Assembly (NCBI GenBank): GCA_022447545.1
Contig: JAKVBI010000011.1
Location: 186,001-250,000, forward strand
Direction of reading: 5' to 3'
Length of the DNA: 64,000 nucleotides
Source: Myxococcota bacterium
GTDB taxonomy: Bacteria > Myxococcota_A > UBA9160 > SMWR01
The first letter of the stretch is position 1; each line of letters opens with the position of its first letter. A program made the position numbers and the translations under genes. Below are positions 36,139 to 45,532 of the stretch, piece after piece. A model generated the notes under the pieces. That model saw only the letters and a list, made by a program, of their open reading frames with translations, searched no databases and was not told the origin of the DNA.

Positions 36139-37317
36139 ATGAAGTACGACCCCTACGCGCGCGAAATGCAGCACGACCCCTACCCGAGCTACGCGTGGTT
36201 CAGAGACAACCAACCCTGCAGCTACAACCCAGACATGGACTTCTACGCCCTGTTTCGATTCGAAGACGTCTGGCAAGCGACCCTCGATTGGCAGACCCAC
36301 AGCTCGTCTCTGGGTCCCCAGATCGAGAATCGTGGAGAAACTCCTGGAGACGTCTTCTCGATCATCGGGATGGACCCGCCCCGGCACACCCGTTTGCGCA
36401 ACATCGTCAGCCGCGGATTCACGCCTCGACGCATCGAGGCCATGGAGCCGGAAATTCGAAGCATCGCGCGCTCGCTACTCGATGCCCTGGAGGGCCAAAA
36501 GGCGTTCGATATCCAACAGGAGTTCTCCGTCCGCTTTCCCATGGACGTGATCTGCGTCCTGCTCGGTATCCCAGAAGAGGACCGCGACACCTATCGAGGC
36601 TGGGTGGACGCTGGGTTATCAAGAGATCCAGACACGGGCCTGCCGCCGGAAGAGGGATTGGCATGGCAGGCCAAGTCGCGAGATTACATCCTCGGCCTGC
36701 TCGAAGAACGCCGAAAGAATCCGCGCGACGACCTCATCACCCTGATCGCAGATGCCGAATACGAAGAACCCGACGGAGCTAGACGAAAGCTGGACGATTT
36801 CGAAGTGACGGCCTTCACCACGCTACTGGCCGCGGCTGGAGCAGAAACCACTGCAAAACTGATCGGCAATGCGGTGGTCTACCTGCACGAAAACCCGGAC
36901 CAACGTCAACTCCTTTGGGACGAGCCCAAGCGGATCGACAATGCCATCGAAGAGTTACTTCGCTACGACGCCCCATCCCAATTTCAAGGACGCGTCGCTC
37001 TTTCTGACACGAAACTCCACGGTGTGACCATTCCCGCCGGCGCCCGGGTTGCACTTGTCACGGGAGCTGCCTGCCGCGACGAACGAGAGTTCGAAGACCC
37101 CGAACGCTTCGACGTCACTCGTACTCACGAAAGAGAGATCTACTTCGGGCACGGACAACACGTATGCATCGGAAAGTCCTTGGCGCGGCTGGAGACCCGC
37201 ATCGCCCTCGAAGAATTCGGAGCGCGCTTCCCCGACTACCAAGTAAACCGAAAGGGTCTGACCCGAACCTACCAGGCCCACGTTCGGGGCTTCGCGAATA
37301 TCCCTCTCGAAACCTGA
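36139..37317 (+). CDS. Cytochrome P450 monooxygenase
   Basis: 392 residues, a typical soluble bacterial class. I-helix oxygen-activation motif AAGAETTAKLIGNA (about 232-245), K-helix ExxR in EELLRYDAP (about 272-280), and the heme ligand loop YFGHGQHVCIGKSLARLE (about 335-352) with the Cys thiolate. The N-terminus KYDPYAREMQHDPYPSYAWF resembles CYP families that hydroxylate alkyl, steroid or terpene substrates. GGGAG sits 6 bases before the ATG. It needs ferredoxin and reductase partners, which are absent nearby. It lies 26 bases from the convergent suf operon end. Confidence 0.95.
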   Translation: MKYDPYAREMQHDPYPSYAWFRDNQPCSYNPDMDFYALFRFEDVWQATLDWQTHSSSLGPQIENRGETPGDVFSIIGMDPPRHTRLRNIVSRGFTPRRIEAMEPEIRSIARSLLDALEGQKAFDIQQEFSVRFPMDVICVLLGIPEEDRDTYRGWVDAGLSRDPDTGLPPEEGLAWQAKSRDYILGLLEERRKNPRDDLITLIADAEYEEPDGARRKLDDFEVTAFTTLLAAAGAETTAKLIGNAVVYLHENPDQRQLLWDEPKRIDNAIEELLRYDAPSQFQGRVALSDTKLHGVTIPAGARVALVTGAACRDEREFEDPERFDVTRTHEREIYFGHGQHVCIGKSLARLETRIALEEFGARFPDYQVNRKGLTRTYQAHVRGFANIPLET

Positions 37318-37342
37318 GGTACTGCGTGGCGTTGCTTGGAGG

Positions 37343-37738
37343 TCAGAAGCCCAGTTCGAGTTTTGCCGCCTCAGACATCATATCGGGAGACCAAGGCGGA
37401 TCCCACACGAGGTCCAAGACCACTCGCGAAACTCCCTCGACATCTCGCACCTTGGTTTCCACCTCGGGAGGAAGCGTTTCCGCCACGGGACACATGGGCG
37501 AGGTGAGCGTCATCTTCACGTACACCTCTCCGTCCTCTCGAACTTCAACCTCGTAGATGAGACCCAACTCGTAGATGTCTACGGGAATCTCCGGGTCATA
37601 GATCGTCTGAAGGGCCTCGACGATGCGGGACTCGATGGTCCCCCCCCGATTGGGCCCGTCAGTCGATGCGTCGGACTTGACCGCATCGCCACCCGACCCC
37701 TGCACGTCTGCAACCGTTTCGTCTTTCACGTCTTTCAC
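37343..37738 (-). CDS. sufT: SufT, MIP18/DUF59 Fe-S maturation protein
   Basis: 131 residues from GTG 37738, which overlaps the TGA of sufU (GTGA). A longer frame to 37807 would run 73 bases into sufU and adds an Arg-rich, atypical N-terminus. After an acidic leader of about 33 residues, the DUF59 core is clear: SRIVEALQTIYDPEIPVDIY, LTSPMCPVAETLPPEV with the conserved Cys, and VWDPPWSPDMMSEAAKLELG at the C-terminus. It assists maturation of Fe-S proteins and typically closes SUF operons of this gene order. Confidence 0.92.
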   Translation of the reverse strand: MKDVKDETVADVQGSGGDAVKSDASTDGPNRGGTIESRIVEALQTIYDPEIPVDIYELGLIYEVEVREDGEVYVKMTLTSPMCPVAETLPPEVETKVRDVEGVSRVVLDLVWDPPWSPDMMSEAAKLELGF

Positions 37739-38187
37739 TCCGTCTTTGCAACGGCGCCGTCTTCTGCGAGAGCCGAGCGAAGCGTGTGCCACGCCAGAGT
37801 CGCGCATTTCACCCTCACCGGGTACGCACGCACACCAGCGAACACGACGAGTTTTCCCAACTCGGGAATTTCAGGCACTTCGAGTTCCGAGCCCGTCACC
37901 AGTTCGTGAAAACACTCGAAGGAGTCACCGACCCGGGCCACTTCCATGCCCTTCACGAACTCGGTCATCAACGAAGCCGACGCCGTACTGATGGCGCACC
38001 CCGCGCCCTCAAAACCGATGTCCTCGATTCGTCCATCTCGCACGTCCAGGTACACAGTAATCTTATCTCCACAGACTGGATTGTGACCATCGGCGCGGTG
38101 ATTGCTCGAATCCGGTTGTCCAAAGTTCCTCGGGGAACGGTTGTGATCCATGATCGTGGCTTGGTAGAGATCGCGAAGTTCATCCAT
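37735..38187 (-). CDS. sufU: SufU Fe-S assembly scaffold/sulfur acceptor
   Basis: 150 residues, IscU fold. Three conserved Cys occur in NPVCGDKITVYL, GAGCAISTASASL and RVKCATLAWHT, with the Asp of CGD. The SufU-type insertion between the second and third Cys (about 85-110) is present. It takes persulfide sulfur from SufS, with zinc-dependent exchange in characterised homologues. Its ATG shares one base with the sufS stop (TGATG), and its TGA overlaps the sufT GTG, so it is embedded in a fully coupled operon. Confidence 0.93.
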   Translation of the reverse strand: MDELRDLYQATIMDHNRSPRNFGQPDSSNHRADGHNPVCGDKITVYLDVRDGRIEDIGFEGAGCAISTASASLMTEFVKGMEVARVGDSFECFHELVTGSELEVPEIPELGKLVVFAGVRAYPVRVKCATLAWHTLRSALAEDGAVAKTE

Positions 38188-39434
38188 CAGTCGAACAACT
38201 CCAGCACCTTCTCGAGTCCCCGCACAAGAGCGTCGACATCCGATCGGGTGTTGTAGAACGCCAGTGTGGCCCGCGTCGTTGCAGGCACCTCGAAACGCTC
38301 CATGACGGGCTGCGCGCAGTGATGACCCGCACGAACGGCGACCCCTTCCTGATCGAGCACCATGGCTACATCATGAGGATGCACCCCTTCGAGGTCGAAG
38401 GAGAGGACCGGAACCTTGCGTCGCGCCGTACCGATGACACGCACCTCGGGGATCGCCGCCAGGCGATCCACCGCGTAATCCATCAACTCCACCTCCCAGG
38501 CCTCGATGGCATCCCAGCCGACGGACTCGAGGTACTCGATGGCTGCGCCCAACCCGATGACACCGGCAATATCCGGTGTGCCCGCTTCGAAGCGTTGGGG
38601 CACTTCAGCGTAGGTGGTTTTCTCGAAGCTGACGGATTCAATCATGTCGCCCCCTCCCAGAAATGGCGGCATGGCATCCAACAACTCGAGGCGCCCATAC
38701 AACACGCCTGCACCACTCGGCCCAAAAAGCTTGTGCCCCGAGAACACGTAGAAGTCACACCCGATCTCCTCTACGTTCACTTTCATGTGAGGCACCGCCT
38801 GTGCCCCGTCCAGAAGAATCGGGATGCCGCGCGCGTGGGCCATAGAAACGATCTCGTCGACGGGGTTGATGGTGCCAAGCGCATTGGAAACATGGCAGAC
38901 GGAAATCATGCGTGTGCGTGATGAGATATGCTGCTCGAGAGCTTCCAACTCGATTTCACCGCGGTCGTTGATGGGCACGACCCGCAGCACCGCTCCCTTT
39001 TCCTCACACAACATCTGCCACGGAACGATGTTCGCGTGATGTTCCATGGCTGAAATCAGGACCTCATCACCCTCCGAGACATGAGATCGTCCCCAGGAAT
39101 GTGCCACCAGGTTGATGGCTTCGGTGGCATTACGGACGAAGACGATTTCACGCGCATCACCAGCGCCAATGAAATTTCGAGTAATTTCACGAACCGCCTC
39201 GTAGCGACGCGTGGCCTCGGCCGAGAGTTCGTAGAGACCCCGGTGAATATTCGCGTATCCCGAGGAATAGAACTCGGACATGGCATCGATGACAACCTGT
39301 GGCTTCTGGCTACTCGCTGCACTGTCCAGGAAAACGAGCGGCTTGCCATGAACGGACCGCGAGAGGATGGGAAAGTCCGCCCGAACCTTCTCCACATCCA
39401 GGGGTGCAACCAAGGCGCGTTCCGCAGTACTCAC
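38187..39434 (-). CDS. sufS: SufS cysteine desulfurase
   Basis: 415 residues, group II NifS-like PLP enzyme that provides persulfide sulfur for Fe-S assembly. Landmarks: FLDSAASSQKPQ near the N-terminus, the PLP Lys in VFSGHKLFGPSGAGVLYG (about 230-247), and the active-site Cys loop VRAGHHCAQPVM (about 365-376). The short loop form is typical of SufS rather than IscS. The start overlaps the sufD stop by 4 bp. Confidence 0.95.
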   Translation of the reverse strand: MSTAERALVAPLDVEKVRADFPILSRSVHGKPLVFLDSAASSQKPQVVIDAMSEFYSSGYANIHRGLYELSAEATRRYEAVREITRNFIGAGDAREIVFVRNATEAINLVAHSWGRSHVSEGDEVLISAMEHHANIVPWQMLCEEKGAVLRVVPINDRGEIELEALEQHISSRTRMISVCHVSNALGTINPVDEIVSMAHARGIPILLDGAQAVPHMKVNVEEIGCDFYVFSGHKLFGPSGAGVLYGRLELLDAMPPFLGGGDMIESVSFEKTTYAEVPQRFEAGTPDIAGVIGLGAAIEYLESVGWDAIEAWEVELMDYAVDRLAAIPEVRVIGTARRKVPVLSFDLEGVHPHDVAMVLDQEGVAVRAGHHCAQPVMERFEVPATTRATLAFYNTRSDVDALVRGLEKVLELFD

Positions 39435-40759
39435 GAGCCAGACCTTCCCTCGCGACCCTCACCCAGTCGTGCCAGGAGTTGCCGTTCCAGAGGCCCGCGG
39501 AGCTCGGAGACCGGCAGCGAGTCGATGATCTCCGCCGCGAAGCCTCGGGTCAGAAGGTCTCGCGCCGTGTCCTCATCGAGACCGCGCGTTCGCAAATAGA
39601 AAAGCGCATCCTCCTCGAGCTGGCCGATCGTCGAACCGTGGCTGCACTTCACGTCGTCGGCATAAATCTCGAGCTGGGGTTTTGCATCCACCTCAGCGCC
39701 GCGCGAGAGCAGCAGATTGGGGCTCGATTGACTGGCGTCGGTCTTCTGGGCATCGGGGCGAACCAAGACTCGCCCCCGGAACACCCCTTTCGCCTTCCCA
39801 TCCAGGACTCCCTTGTAGAGCTGTCGGCTGGTACCACGAGGAACAGCGTGGTCGATCCGAGTGTGATGATCGATGTGCTGGTTCGCACTGGCAACGAACA
39901 GACCATTCATCGTGCAGTCGGCCCCCGATTCCGCCAACAAGACTTCGAGATCCATCCGAACCATATCTCCACCCAGGGTCACCACATGGGACGCAAAATG
40001 GGCGTCGCGCGCGACCTCGACGCCTGCGGTACAAAAGTGCATGGCTGCATCCGACTCACGCTGAAGGGTCACCAGTTGGAGGTGGGCATTCTCTCCCACC
40101 CGCACCTCGATCACGCAATTCGTGAGGTGCACCGCCGACCCGAGTGTCGTGAAGTCGAGCACGATGCACGCTCGACTCCCTGCCTCCGCCTCGATGAGCA
40201 CACGAGGGTGGCTGATGCCACGGTCGACCTCGGCACTCGCAGCGAAGCGGAACCGAATTGGATCCGAAACCTGTGCACCCGGATCCAACTTGCAGATCGC
40301 GCCGTCGTCCAGGAATGCGGTGTTGAGCGCCGCAAAGGGGTGAACCTTGACGTCGACTTGAGCGCCCAAGCGTCCGTCGAGCCACTCGGGCTCGAGATTT
40401 CGCGCCATGGCCAGGCTTTCCACCGAAAGCCCCGGCACGACAGCGGTTCTCGAGAGATCCTCGCGATAGCCACCGTCGACGAACGCCACGTCATTTCCTC
40501 CGAGGCCACCGAGAGCACCATCGAGTCGAACCTGGGCAGTCAGGCCCCCATCGACCCGAACGAACGGCTCACGAGTGATCTTCGAAAGATTCGTATCTCT
40601 CCATTCTTCCCGGCGGCGAGACGGAAAACCCTGGTCGGCGAAGCTGGCCATGCCAGCAGCGCGTAAGGCAGACAAGAAACTCGGCTCGCCCTCATGCGCG
40701 ACTGCAAACTCGGCCTGCGCCTCCAGGTAGGCGGCATGCGCGTTCTCAGTGGCTCTCAC
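39431..40759 (-). CDS. sufD: SufD, SufBCD scaffold subunit
   Basis: 442 residues. The N-terminal helical region includes SRRREEWRDTNLSKI (about 47-61). The right-handed beta-helix core is followed by SQSSPNLLLSRGAEVDAKPQ and DVKCSHGSTIGQLEEDALFYL (about 370-390), where the conserved His of CSHG sits at the SufB-SufD interface. The C-terminal helices end ELRGPLERQLLARL. It forms the SufBC2D complex on which Fe-S clusters are assembled. 4-bp overlaps on both sides (sufC and sufS). Confidence 0.93.
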   Translation of the reverse strand: MRATENAHAAYLEAQAEFAVAHEGEPSFLSALRAAGMASFADQGFPSRRREEWRDTNLSKITREPFVRVDGGLTAQVRLDGALGGLGGNDVAFVDGGYREDLSRTAVVPGLSVESLAMARNLEPEWLDGRLGAQVDVKVHPFAALNTAFLDDGAICKLDPGAQVSDPIRFRFAASAEVDRGISHPRVLIEAEAGSRACIVLDFTTLGSAVHLTNCVIEVRVGENAHLQLVTLQRESDAAMHFCTAGVEVARDAHFASHVVTLGGDMVRMDLEVLLAESGADCTMNGLFVASANQHIDHHTRIDHAVPRGTSRQLYKGVLDGKAKGVFRGRVLVRPDAQKTDASQSSPNLLLSRGAEVDAKPQLEIYADDVKCSHGSTIGQLEEDALFYLRTRGLDEDTARDLLTRGFAAEIIDSLPVSELRGPLERQLLARLGEGREGRSGS

Positions 40760-41526
40760 GGATTGGTTGCCGCGGTTTGAGATTCGAGGCTTCGATAGCC
40801 GGTCTCCTCGAGCTCGAGAGCCAACTCCTTTCCACCCGATCGCACGATCCTGCCCTCGGCCAGAACGTGGACAAAGTCGGGAACCACATAGTCCAGCAGT
40901 CGTTGGTAGTGGGTGATCACCAGCATCGAGCGTTCCGGCGAACGAAGCGCATTCACCCCCTCGGACACCAGACGCAGGGCATCGATGTCCAGACCCGAGT
41001 CGGTTTCATCCAAGATACTGAGCTTGGGCTCAAGAAGTAGCATCTGAAGAATCTCGTTCCGCTTTTTTTCGCCACCAGAAAATCCGTCGTTGATGGGGCG
41101 GCTCAGGAGTTCCTTCGGCATTTCGACCCTTGCCATTTTCTCCCTACAGAGCGCAAGAAAGTCCATGGCGTCGAGTTCATCTTGTCCACGATGGCTGCGA
41201 ACAGCATTCAGTGACGCCTTCAGGAAATAGTTGTTGTTCACTCCGGGAATCTCCACGGGATACTGAAACGCGAGAAAGACACCTTCTCTTGCCCGAACTT
41301 CCGGGGACAGTCCCAACAGATCCGCGCCTTCGAAGCGCACTTCACCCGCTGTCACTTCAATGCCAGGACGACCCGCCAGCACGCCCGCCAGAGTGCTCTT
41401 CCCGGAACCATTGGGGCCCATGATGGCATGGACCTCGCCCGGCCCGACCTCCAGATCCAACCCCGTGAGAATCTCTTTCTCCCCCGCGCGTGCATGCAGA
41501 CCACGAATTTCCAGCACCTGCGCCAT
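40756..41526 (-). CDS. sufC: SufC ATPase of the SufBCD complex
   Basis: 256 residues, ABC-type soluble ATPase. Walker A GPNGSGKSTLAGVLAG (about 37-52), SufC-specific signature FSGGEKKRNEILQMLLLEP (about 148-166), Walker B LSILDETDSGLDIDAL and the H-loop in VITHYQRLLDYV. It couples ATP hydrolysis to rearrangement of the SufB-SufD scaffold. Its stop overlaps the sufD start by 4 bp; a 70-base gap separates it from sufB, the only sizeable gap in the operon. Confidence 0.96.
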   Translation of the reverse strand: MAQVLEIRGLHARAGEKEILTGLDLEVGPGEVHAIMGPNGSGKSTLAGVLAGRPGIEVTAGEVRFEGADLLGLSPEVRAREGVFLAFQYPVEIPGVNNNYFLKASLNAVRSHRGQDELDAMDFLALCREKMARVEMPKELLSRPINDGFSGGEKKRNEILQMLLLEPKLSILDETDSGLDIDALRLVSEGVNALRSPERSMLVITHYQRLLDYVVPDFVHVLAEGRIVRSGGKELALELEETGYRSLESQTAATNP

Positions 41527-41596
41527 CTAACGTCTCCCTCGCAAATGAATCATTTGGATGGTTCGAATCCGCCACTCGAAGACCCTTGAGGGCCGG

Positions 41597-43060
41597 TCAA
41601 CCCACCCCACCCTCGAGGCTCACGTCGAGGAGGTTCTGAGCTTCCACGGCGAACTCCATGGGCAGCTCACGCAAAACCTCTTTACAGAAGCCGTTAACGA
41701 TCATAGATACCGCATCCTCTTCTGAGATCCCGCGTTGCATGCAGTAAAAGAGCTGCTCGTCGCTGATCTTGGAAGTGGTGGCCTCATGCTCTACCTGGGA
41801 GGTCGGATTCTTCGACTCCAGATAGGGATACGTGTGCGCCGCGCATTGGTCACCCAAAAGCAACGAATCGCATTGAGAGTGATTCCTCGCCCCGTGGGCT
41901 CCGGGGCCGACCCGCACCAATCCTCGGTAGGACTGGCTCCCGTGACCCGCAGAAATTCCCTTCGAGACGATGGTGCTGCGGGTGTTCTTGCCCACGTGAA
42001 TCATTTTCGTGCCGGTGTCCGCCTGCTGGCGGTTGTTGGTGAGCGCCACCGAGTAGAAGGCCCCCACGGAGTCGTCACCCTGCAGAATGCAACTTGGGTA
42101 TTTCCAGGTAATCGCCGAACCTGTTTCAACTTGGGTCCACGAGATCTTCGAGCGCCGCCCACGGCAGGCACCGCGCTTCGTCACGAAGTTGTAGATACCC
42201 CCTACGCCGTTTTCATCTCCCGGATACCAATTCTGGACGGTCGAGTACTTGATCTCGGCATCGTCGAGGGCCACCAACTCGACCACCGCGGCGTGAAGCT
42301 GGTTCTCGTCTCGCATGGGAGCCGTGCACCCCTCGAGGTAACTCACGTAGGCACCCTCGTCTGCGATGAGCAGAGTCCTTTCGAACTGACCCGTCCCAGC
42401 GGAATTGATGCGAAAGTAGGTGGAGAGTTCCATGGGGCAACGCACGCCCTTGGGGATGTAGGCAAACGAACCGTCGCTGAAAACGGCGGAGTTCAGCGTC
42501 GCAAAGAAGTTGTCCGAATACGGCACTACGCTTCCGAGGTATTCACGCACGATTTCCGGATACCGCTCTACGGCTTCGGAAAAAGAGCAGAACAACACCC
42601 CCTGCTTCTCGAGTTCCTCCTTGAAGGTCGTGGCCACCGAGACACTGTCGAACACGGCGTCCACCGCGACCTTGACGCCACTCAATCGCTTCTGCTCTTC
42701 GATGGAGATACCCAGCTTTTCGTAGGTGGCCAACAACTCCGGATCGACCTGGTCCAGGCTCTCCAGTTCGACCGGCGGCTTGGGTGCTGAGTAATAGATG
42801 ATGTCCTGATAATTGATGGGAGGATAAGAAACTGCGGCCCAGGTGGGCTCCACGTGGTCTTCGAGCATCTCGAGAAATCGACCTAGGGCCTTCAGGCGGA
42901 AGTCGAGCAACCAACCGGGCTCGTTCTTCTTCGCCGAAATGAGGCGGACGACGCCTTCGTCGAGACCGGGCGGAGCCATGTCGGCCTCGACATCGGTGAC
43001 AAAACCATATTGGTACTCGCGCTTGGCAAGCTGCTCGAGGTCGGGATCGGGCTGGGACAC
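41597..43060 (-). CDS. sufB: SufB, SufBCD scaffold subunit
   Basis: 487 residues, GTG start two bases after the sufR stop. The N-terminus [20 protein letters not shown] is typical SufB. The core includes [40 protein letters not shown] and [20 protein letters not shown], with conserved Cys residues; near the C-terminus [20 protein letters not shown] (about 433-452) is nearly invariant in the family. It is the site where the nascent Fe-S cluster is built. Confidence 0.96.
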   Translation of the reverse strand: MSQPDPDLEQLAKREYQYGFVTDVEADMAPPGLDEGVVRLISAKKNEPGWLLDFRLKALGRFLEMLEDHVEPTWAAVSYPPINYQDIIYYSAPKPPVELESLDQVDPELLATYEKLGISIEEQKRLSGVKVAVDAVFDSVSVATTFKEELEKQGVLFCSFSEAVERYPEIVREYLGSVVPYSDNFFATLNSAVFSDGSFAYIPKGVRCPMELSTYFRINSAGTGQFERTLLIADEGAYVSYLEGCTAPMRDENQLHAAVVELVALDDAEIKYSTVQNWYPGDENGVGGIYNFVTKRGACRGRRSKISWTQVETGSAITWKYPSCILQGDDSVGAFYSVALTNNRQQADTGTKMIHVGKNTRSTIVSKGISAGHGSQSYRGLVRVGPGAHGARNHSQCDSLLLGDQCAAHTYPYLESKNPTSQVEHEATTSKISDEQLFYCMQRGISEEDAVSMIVNGFCKEVLRELPMEFAVEAQNLLDVSLEGGVG

Positions 43061-43062
43061 GG

Positions 43063-43557
43063 CTAATTGGGCTCCGGTCGTTCGTCCACACTGGAGGAAC
43101 GGGTGGGACGCACCCGATTTAGGATGTCGTCTGTCGAAAGGTGCTCATCGAAAGCAGGGTCGATCAGGTCGGCCAGGGTGACCCGCTGAAGGGCATCGGA
43201 GATCACGCGATTGATCAGTTGCCAGGAGCTCTGAACCTCACAGCTTCCCTCATGGGTGCAGAGGTCGGCCCCCAACGCGCACTCGGTGAGCCCCATCGGC
43301 CCCTCTAGAATGGTGATCATCTGTCCCACCGTGATGGCCTCGGGAGGACGCGCCAGTTGGTACCCCCCCTGAGCCCCACGCTGAGACTCCAGCACGCCCT
43401 GGCGGGCTAGAGACTTGAGAATCTTGCTCACCATGGGAGCAGGAAGCTGCACCTCATGGGCAATCTCCCGGGCGTTGCGGGACGCGGGCACGGGGTTGCG
43501 GGCCAGATGCGCCAGAACGACGATTCCGTAGTCGGACACCTTGCTCAGTCGAAACAC
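43063..43557 (-). CDS. sufR: Rrf2-family Fe-S cluster regulator of the suf operon (SufR/IscR-like)
   Basis: 164 residues from GTG 43557, chosen because AGAGG lies six bases upstream and the family N-terminus ([17 protein letters not shown]) begins there; an ATG at 43605 would place the start almost inside the operator. The winged helix-turn-helix spans about residues 10-75 ([20 protein letters not shown]). The cluster-binding Cys triad is [14 protein letters not shown] (spacing C-x6-C-x5-C, about 106-119). It is the first gene of the suf operon and very likely represses it through the dyads at 43599-43638 when holding a cluster. Confidence 0.93.
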   Translation of the reverse strand: MFRLSKVSDYGIVVLAHLARNPVPASRNAREIAHEVQLPAPMVSKILKSLARQGVLESQRGAQGGYQLARPPEAITVGQMITILEGPMGLTECALGADLCTHEGSCEVQSSWQLINRVISDALQRVTLADLIDPAFDEHLSTDDILNRVRPTRSSSVDERPEPN

Positions 43558-43598
43558 TTCGGACCTCTCAGAGTGCGTGCTCCACGGCGAACGATATC

Positions 43599-43646
43599 GG
43601 ACCAATTTAGTCCTGTAAATACAGGACTGATTGAGTCCAGATTCAA
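43599..43646 (-). promoter_or_regulatory. suf operon promoter with overlapping Rrf2-type dyad operator
   Basis: On the minus strand: -35 TTGAAT (43641-43646), 17-base spacer, -10 TGTATT (43618-43623). A perfect 20-base palindrome (9-bp arms, AGTCCTGTA with its complement, 2-base centre) covers the -10 at 43609-43628. On either side are two 15-base dyads of form GGACY-N5-AGTCC (43599-43613 and 43624-43638), 25 bases apart. Repressor binding here would block RNA polymerase directly. Confidence 0.75.
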
Positions 43647-43765
43647 ACCCAGGACCTTATGGGCTGGCTTTTCAGGGGCTTACACGGTGACGGAGGAGTC
43701 CCGCGCCGGAGACGGAAACCGCTGAGAGCCAACCGCGATATCGTTGCCTGGAAATAGGGGGCAAG

Positions 43766-44198
43766 GTGGCCGCAGAACGGCTGAACCCGCTTTCCGCCCT
43801 CTCGGTCGGCATCGGTGGAATGGTGGGCGGGAAGTTTTTCGCGCTTACAGGCCCGACCGTGGAACTGACCGGCGCCCTTTTCCCTCTCCTGGAGGCGATT
43901 GCGACCCTCGAGATTTCTGTTTTCCCTCATCGTGCTCGCGATGCTCACCTTCGCAGACTTTCGGATGGCGCTCGAGACCCGCAGTTCGCGATGGGGGTCG
44001 TCTACCGGCTTGGTGGCTTGCCGGTTCGCCCTCACGCGGACGGTTTGCCCTCCCGGAACTCCATGGCAGGCACTCGAGAAGTTGGCCAGGGTTCTCGCGC
44101 CCGTGGGAGCCCTCTATCCCCGAGCGACGGGACGAACCATTCGGTTCCATCGAAACGGAGCCAACGCGCATTCGCGGGCAACGGAACGAAACGAATGA
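43766..44198 (+). pseudogene. Remnant of an APC-family amino-acid permease (N- and C-terminal pieces)
   Basis: From GTG 43766 one frame reads LNPLSALSVGIGGMVGGKFF, matching the first membrane helix of APC permeases (usual form GIGGMVGGGIF). From about 43909 a second frame reads RFLFSLIVLAMLTFADFRMA followed by LETRSSRWGSS and, near the end, YPRATGRTIRF, matching the last helices and tail of the same family (usual form ANxRLAxETGSRxW). The central 300 or so residues are missing and the two pieces are in different frames. It is therefore an internally deleted, decaying gene. Its stop overlaps the porin ATG. Confidence 0.7.
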
Positions 44199-45496
44199 AC
44201 CGGGACCACCGCGCGGGTATCGTCCTAACCCTGCTGCTGGGCTTGACCTTCTCATCGGTGGCTGGCCATGCAACCTCCGAGCCCCCGGGTAGCCACACCG
44301 CCGACGGAACGCTGCCGGTTCCCGACGACGAAGCAGCGCCTCCCATCCATCCAACCACAGACCCCACCACTGCCACCATCACCCCAACCCACCTGCTGGG
44401 CGACTGGTGGGGACTGAGAAGTTGGCTCGAGAAAAACGGAATCCACCCCGGGTTCGTCTACACGGTCGATCTCCTCTGGAACACTTCCGGTGGGGATCCC
44501 CAGTACGAAGCCTTCGACCCCCTCGGCGGCGTCGATCTGTCTCTGGAAGTCGACACCGAAAAAATTGGGCTGTGGAAAGGCGGAACCCTCTTCATCCACT
44601 TTCAAAGCATCTCGGGTCGCAGTAACGAGATCAATCGCCGCATCTACAACCCGTTGAATTCGGTCAGTGACCTCAATGCCAACAAGACCACCCAATTGAG
44701 CGAGTTGTTCTACCGACACACTCTCATACCAGACCGGCTCTACCTCAAGTTCGGTAAACAGGACGCCAATACAGACTTCGCAACATCGCCCGCATCCGGC
44801 GCATTCCTCAACGCAGGCATCTCTCCTCCTGGAATCGTTCCCGTTCCCTCCTACCCCGATCCGAGCTTGGGGTTCGCGCTGTTCGCCACAGTAGAAGAGG
44901 GCCTGAAACTGAGCGCCGGCGTATTCGGCAACAGATTCGAAGGTCAATCAGTGACTGACAGCGGCCTGTTCAGCGGAGATTTATTTGCCGTTGCCGAGGT
45001 AAGCTACGGAGTCGAATTCAACCGGTATCGCGCCGAATACAAGATGGGCGCCTGGTACCGCAGCGAGCCTCCCCCCTGGAACTATCGAGGCCCGGCAATC
45101 GAAGGCGACTACGGTACGTACTTGATCGTCGACCAACCCTTGCTGCCGGAAGGCACCAACGTGAAAGGGTGGCAGGGACTCTCAGCCTTCTTCCAGATGG
45201 CCTGGGCTCCCGCCGATCGCAACAATTTCGATGTCTGGCTGGGCGGTGGATTCGTCTACACCGGGCTGCTCCCTGGGCGCCAACAAGATCGCACGGGGAT
45301 TGCTGTCGTGTATTCCCATTCCAGCGCCCCTTACCGAAGGGCTGGCTACACACGCGAGATCGTCGTCGAGTGGTTCTACGACTGTGTGGTGACGGATTGG
45401 CTGATCATCAAGCCCGACTTCCAGTACTTCTCGAGCCCCCGCGGCACGCCCAACGATGCCACCGTATTGGGACTTCGCACCATTTTCGTCTTCTAA
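44195..45496 (+). CDS. Carbohydrate-selective porin, OprB family
   Basis: 433 residues from ATG 44195; the same frame stays open back to 43766, but that part is the permease remnant. A signal peptide (GIVLTLLLGLTFSSVAGHA) is followed by a Pro/Thr-rich linker (about 30-60) and the OprB start THLLGDWWGLRSWLEKNGIH. Amphipathic beta-strands run to a C-terminal Phe (TIFVF), the outer-membrane insertion signature. Expected to be a 16-strand outer-membrane channel for sugars or small solutes. No sugar transporter is adjacent. Confidence 0.9.
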   Translation: MNRDHRAGIVLTLLLGLTFSSVAGHATSEPPGSHTADGTLPVPDDEAAPPIHPTTDPTTATITPTHLLGDWWGLRSWLEKNGIHPGFVYTVDLLWNTSGGDPQYEAFDPLGGVDLSLEVDTEKIGLWKGGTLFIHFQSISGRSNEINRRIYNPLNSVSDLNANKTTQLSELFYRHTLIPDRLYLKFGKQDANTDFATSPASGAFLNAGISPPGIVPVPSYPDPSLGFALFATVEEGLKLSAGVFGNRFEGQSVTDSGLFSGDLFAVAEVSYGVEFNRYRAEYKMGAWYRSEPPPWNYRGPAIEGDYGTYLIVDQPLLPEGTNVKGWQGLSAFFQMAWAPADRNNFDVWLGGGFVYTGLLPGRQQDRTGIAVVYSHSSAPYRRAGYTREIVVEWFYDCVVTDWLIIKPDFQYFSSPRGTPNDATVLGLRTIFVF

Positions 45497-45532
45497 GCGA
45501 GGAAATGGAACGGCCCGCCGTCCGGTCGACCC

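Noticed and set aside
37739-37807. N-terminal extension of sufT into sufU
   Set aside because: It would overlap sufU by 73 bases and adds an Arg-rich stretch; the GTGA-coupled start at 37738 fits better.
41558-41582. GGTTCGAATCC, a tRNA T-loop-like motif between sufC and sufB
   Set aside because: The gap is only 70 bases, the flanking stem has a mismatch, and no matching acceptor or anticodon arms are present.
43766-45496. A single 576-residue porin fusion
   Set aside because: The first 143 residues match a permease fragment and frame-shifted debris; the signal peptide begins at 44195, so the porin starts there.
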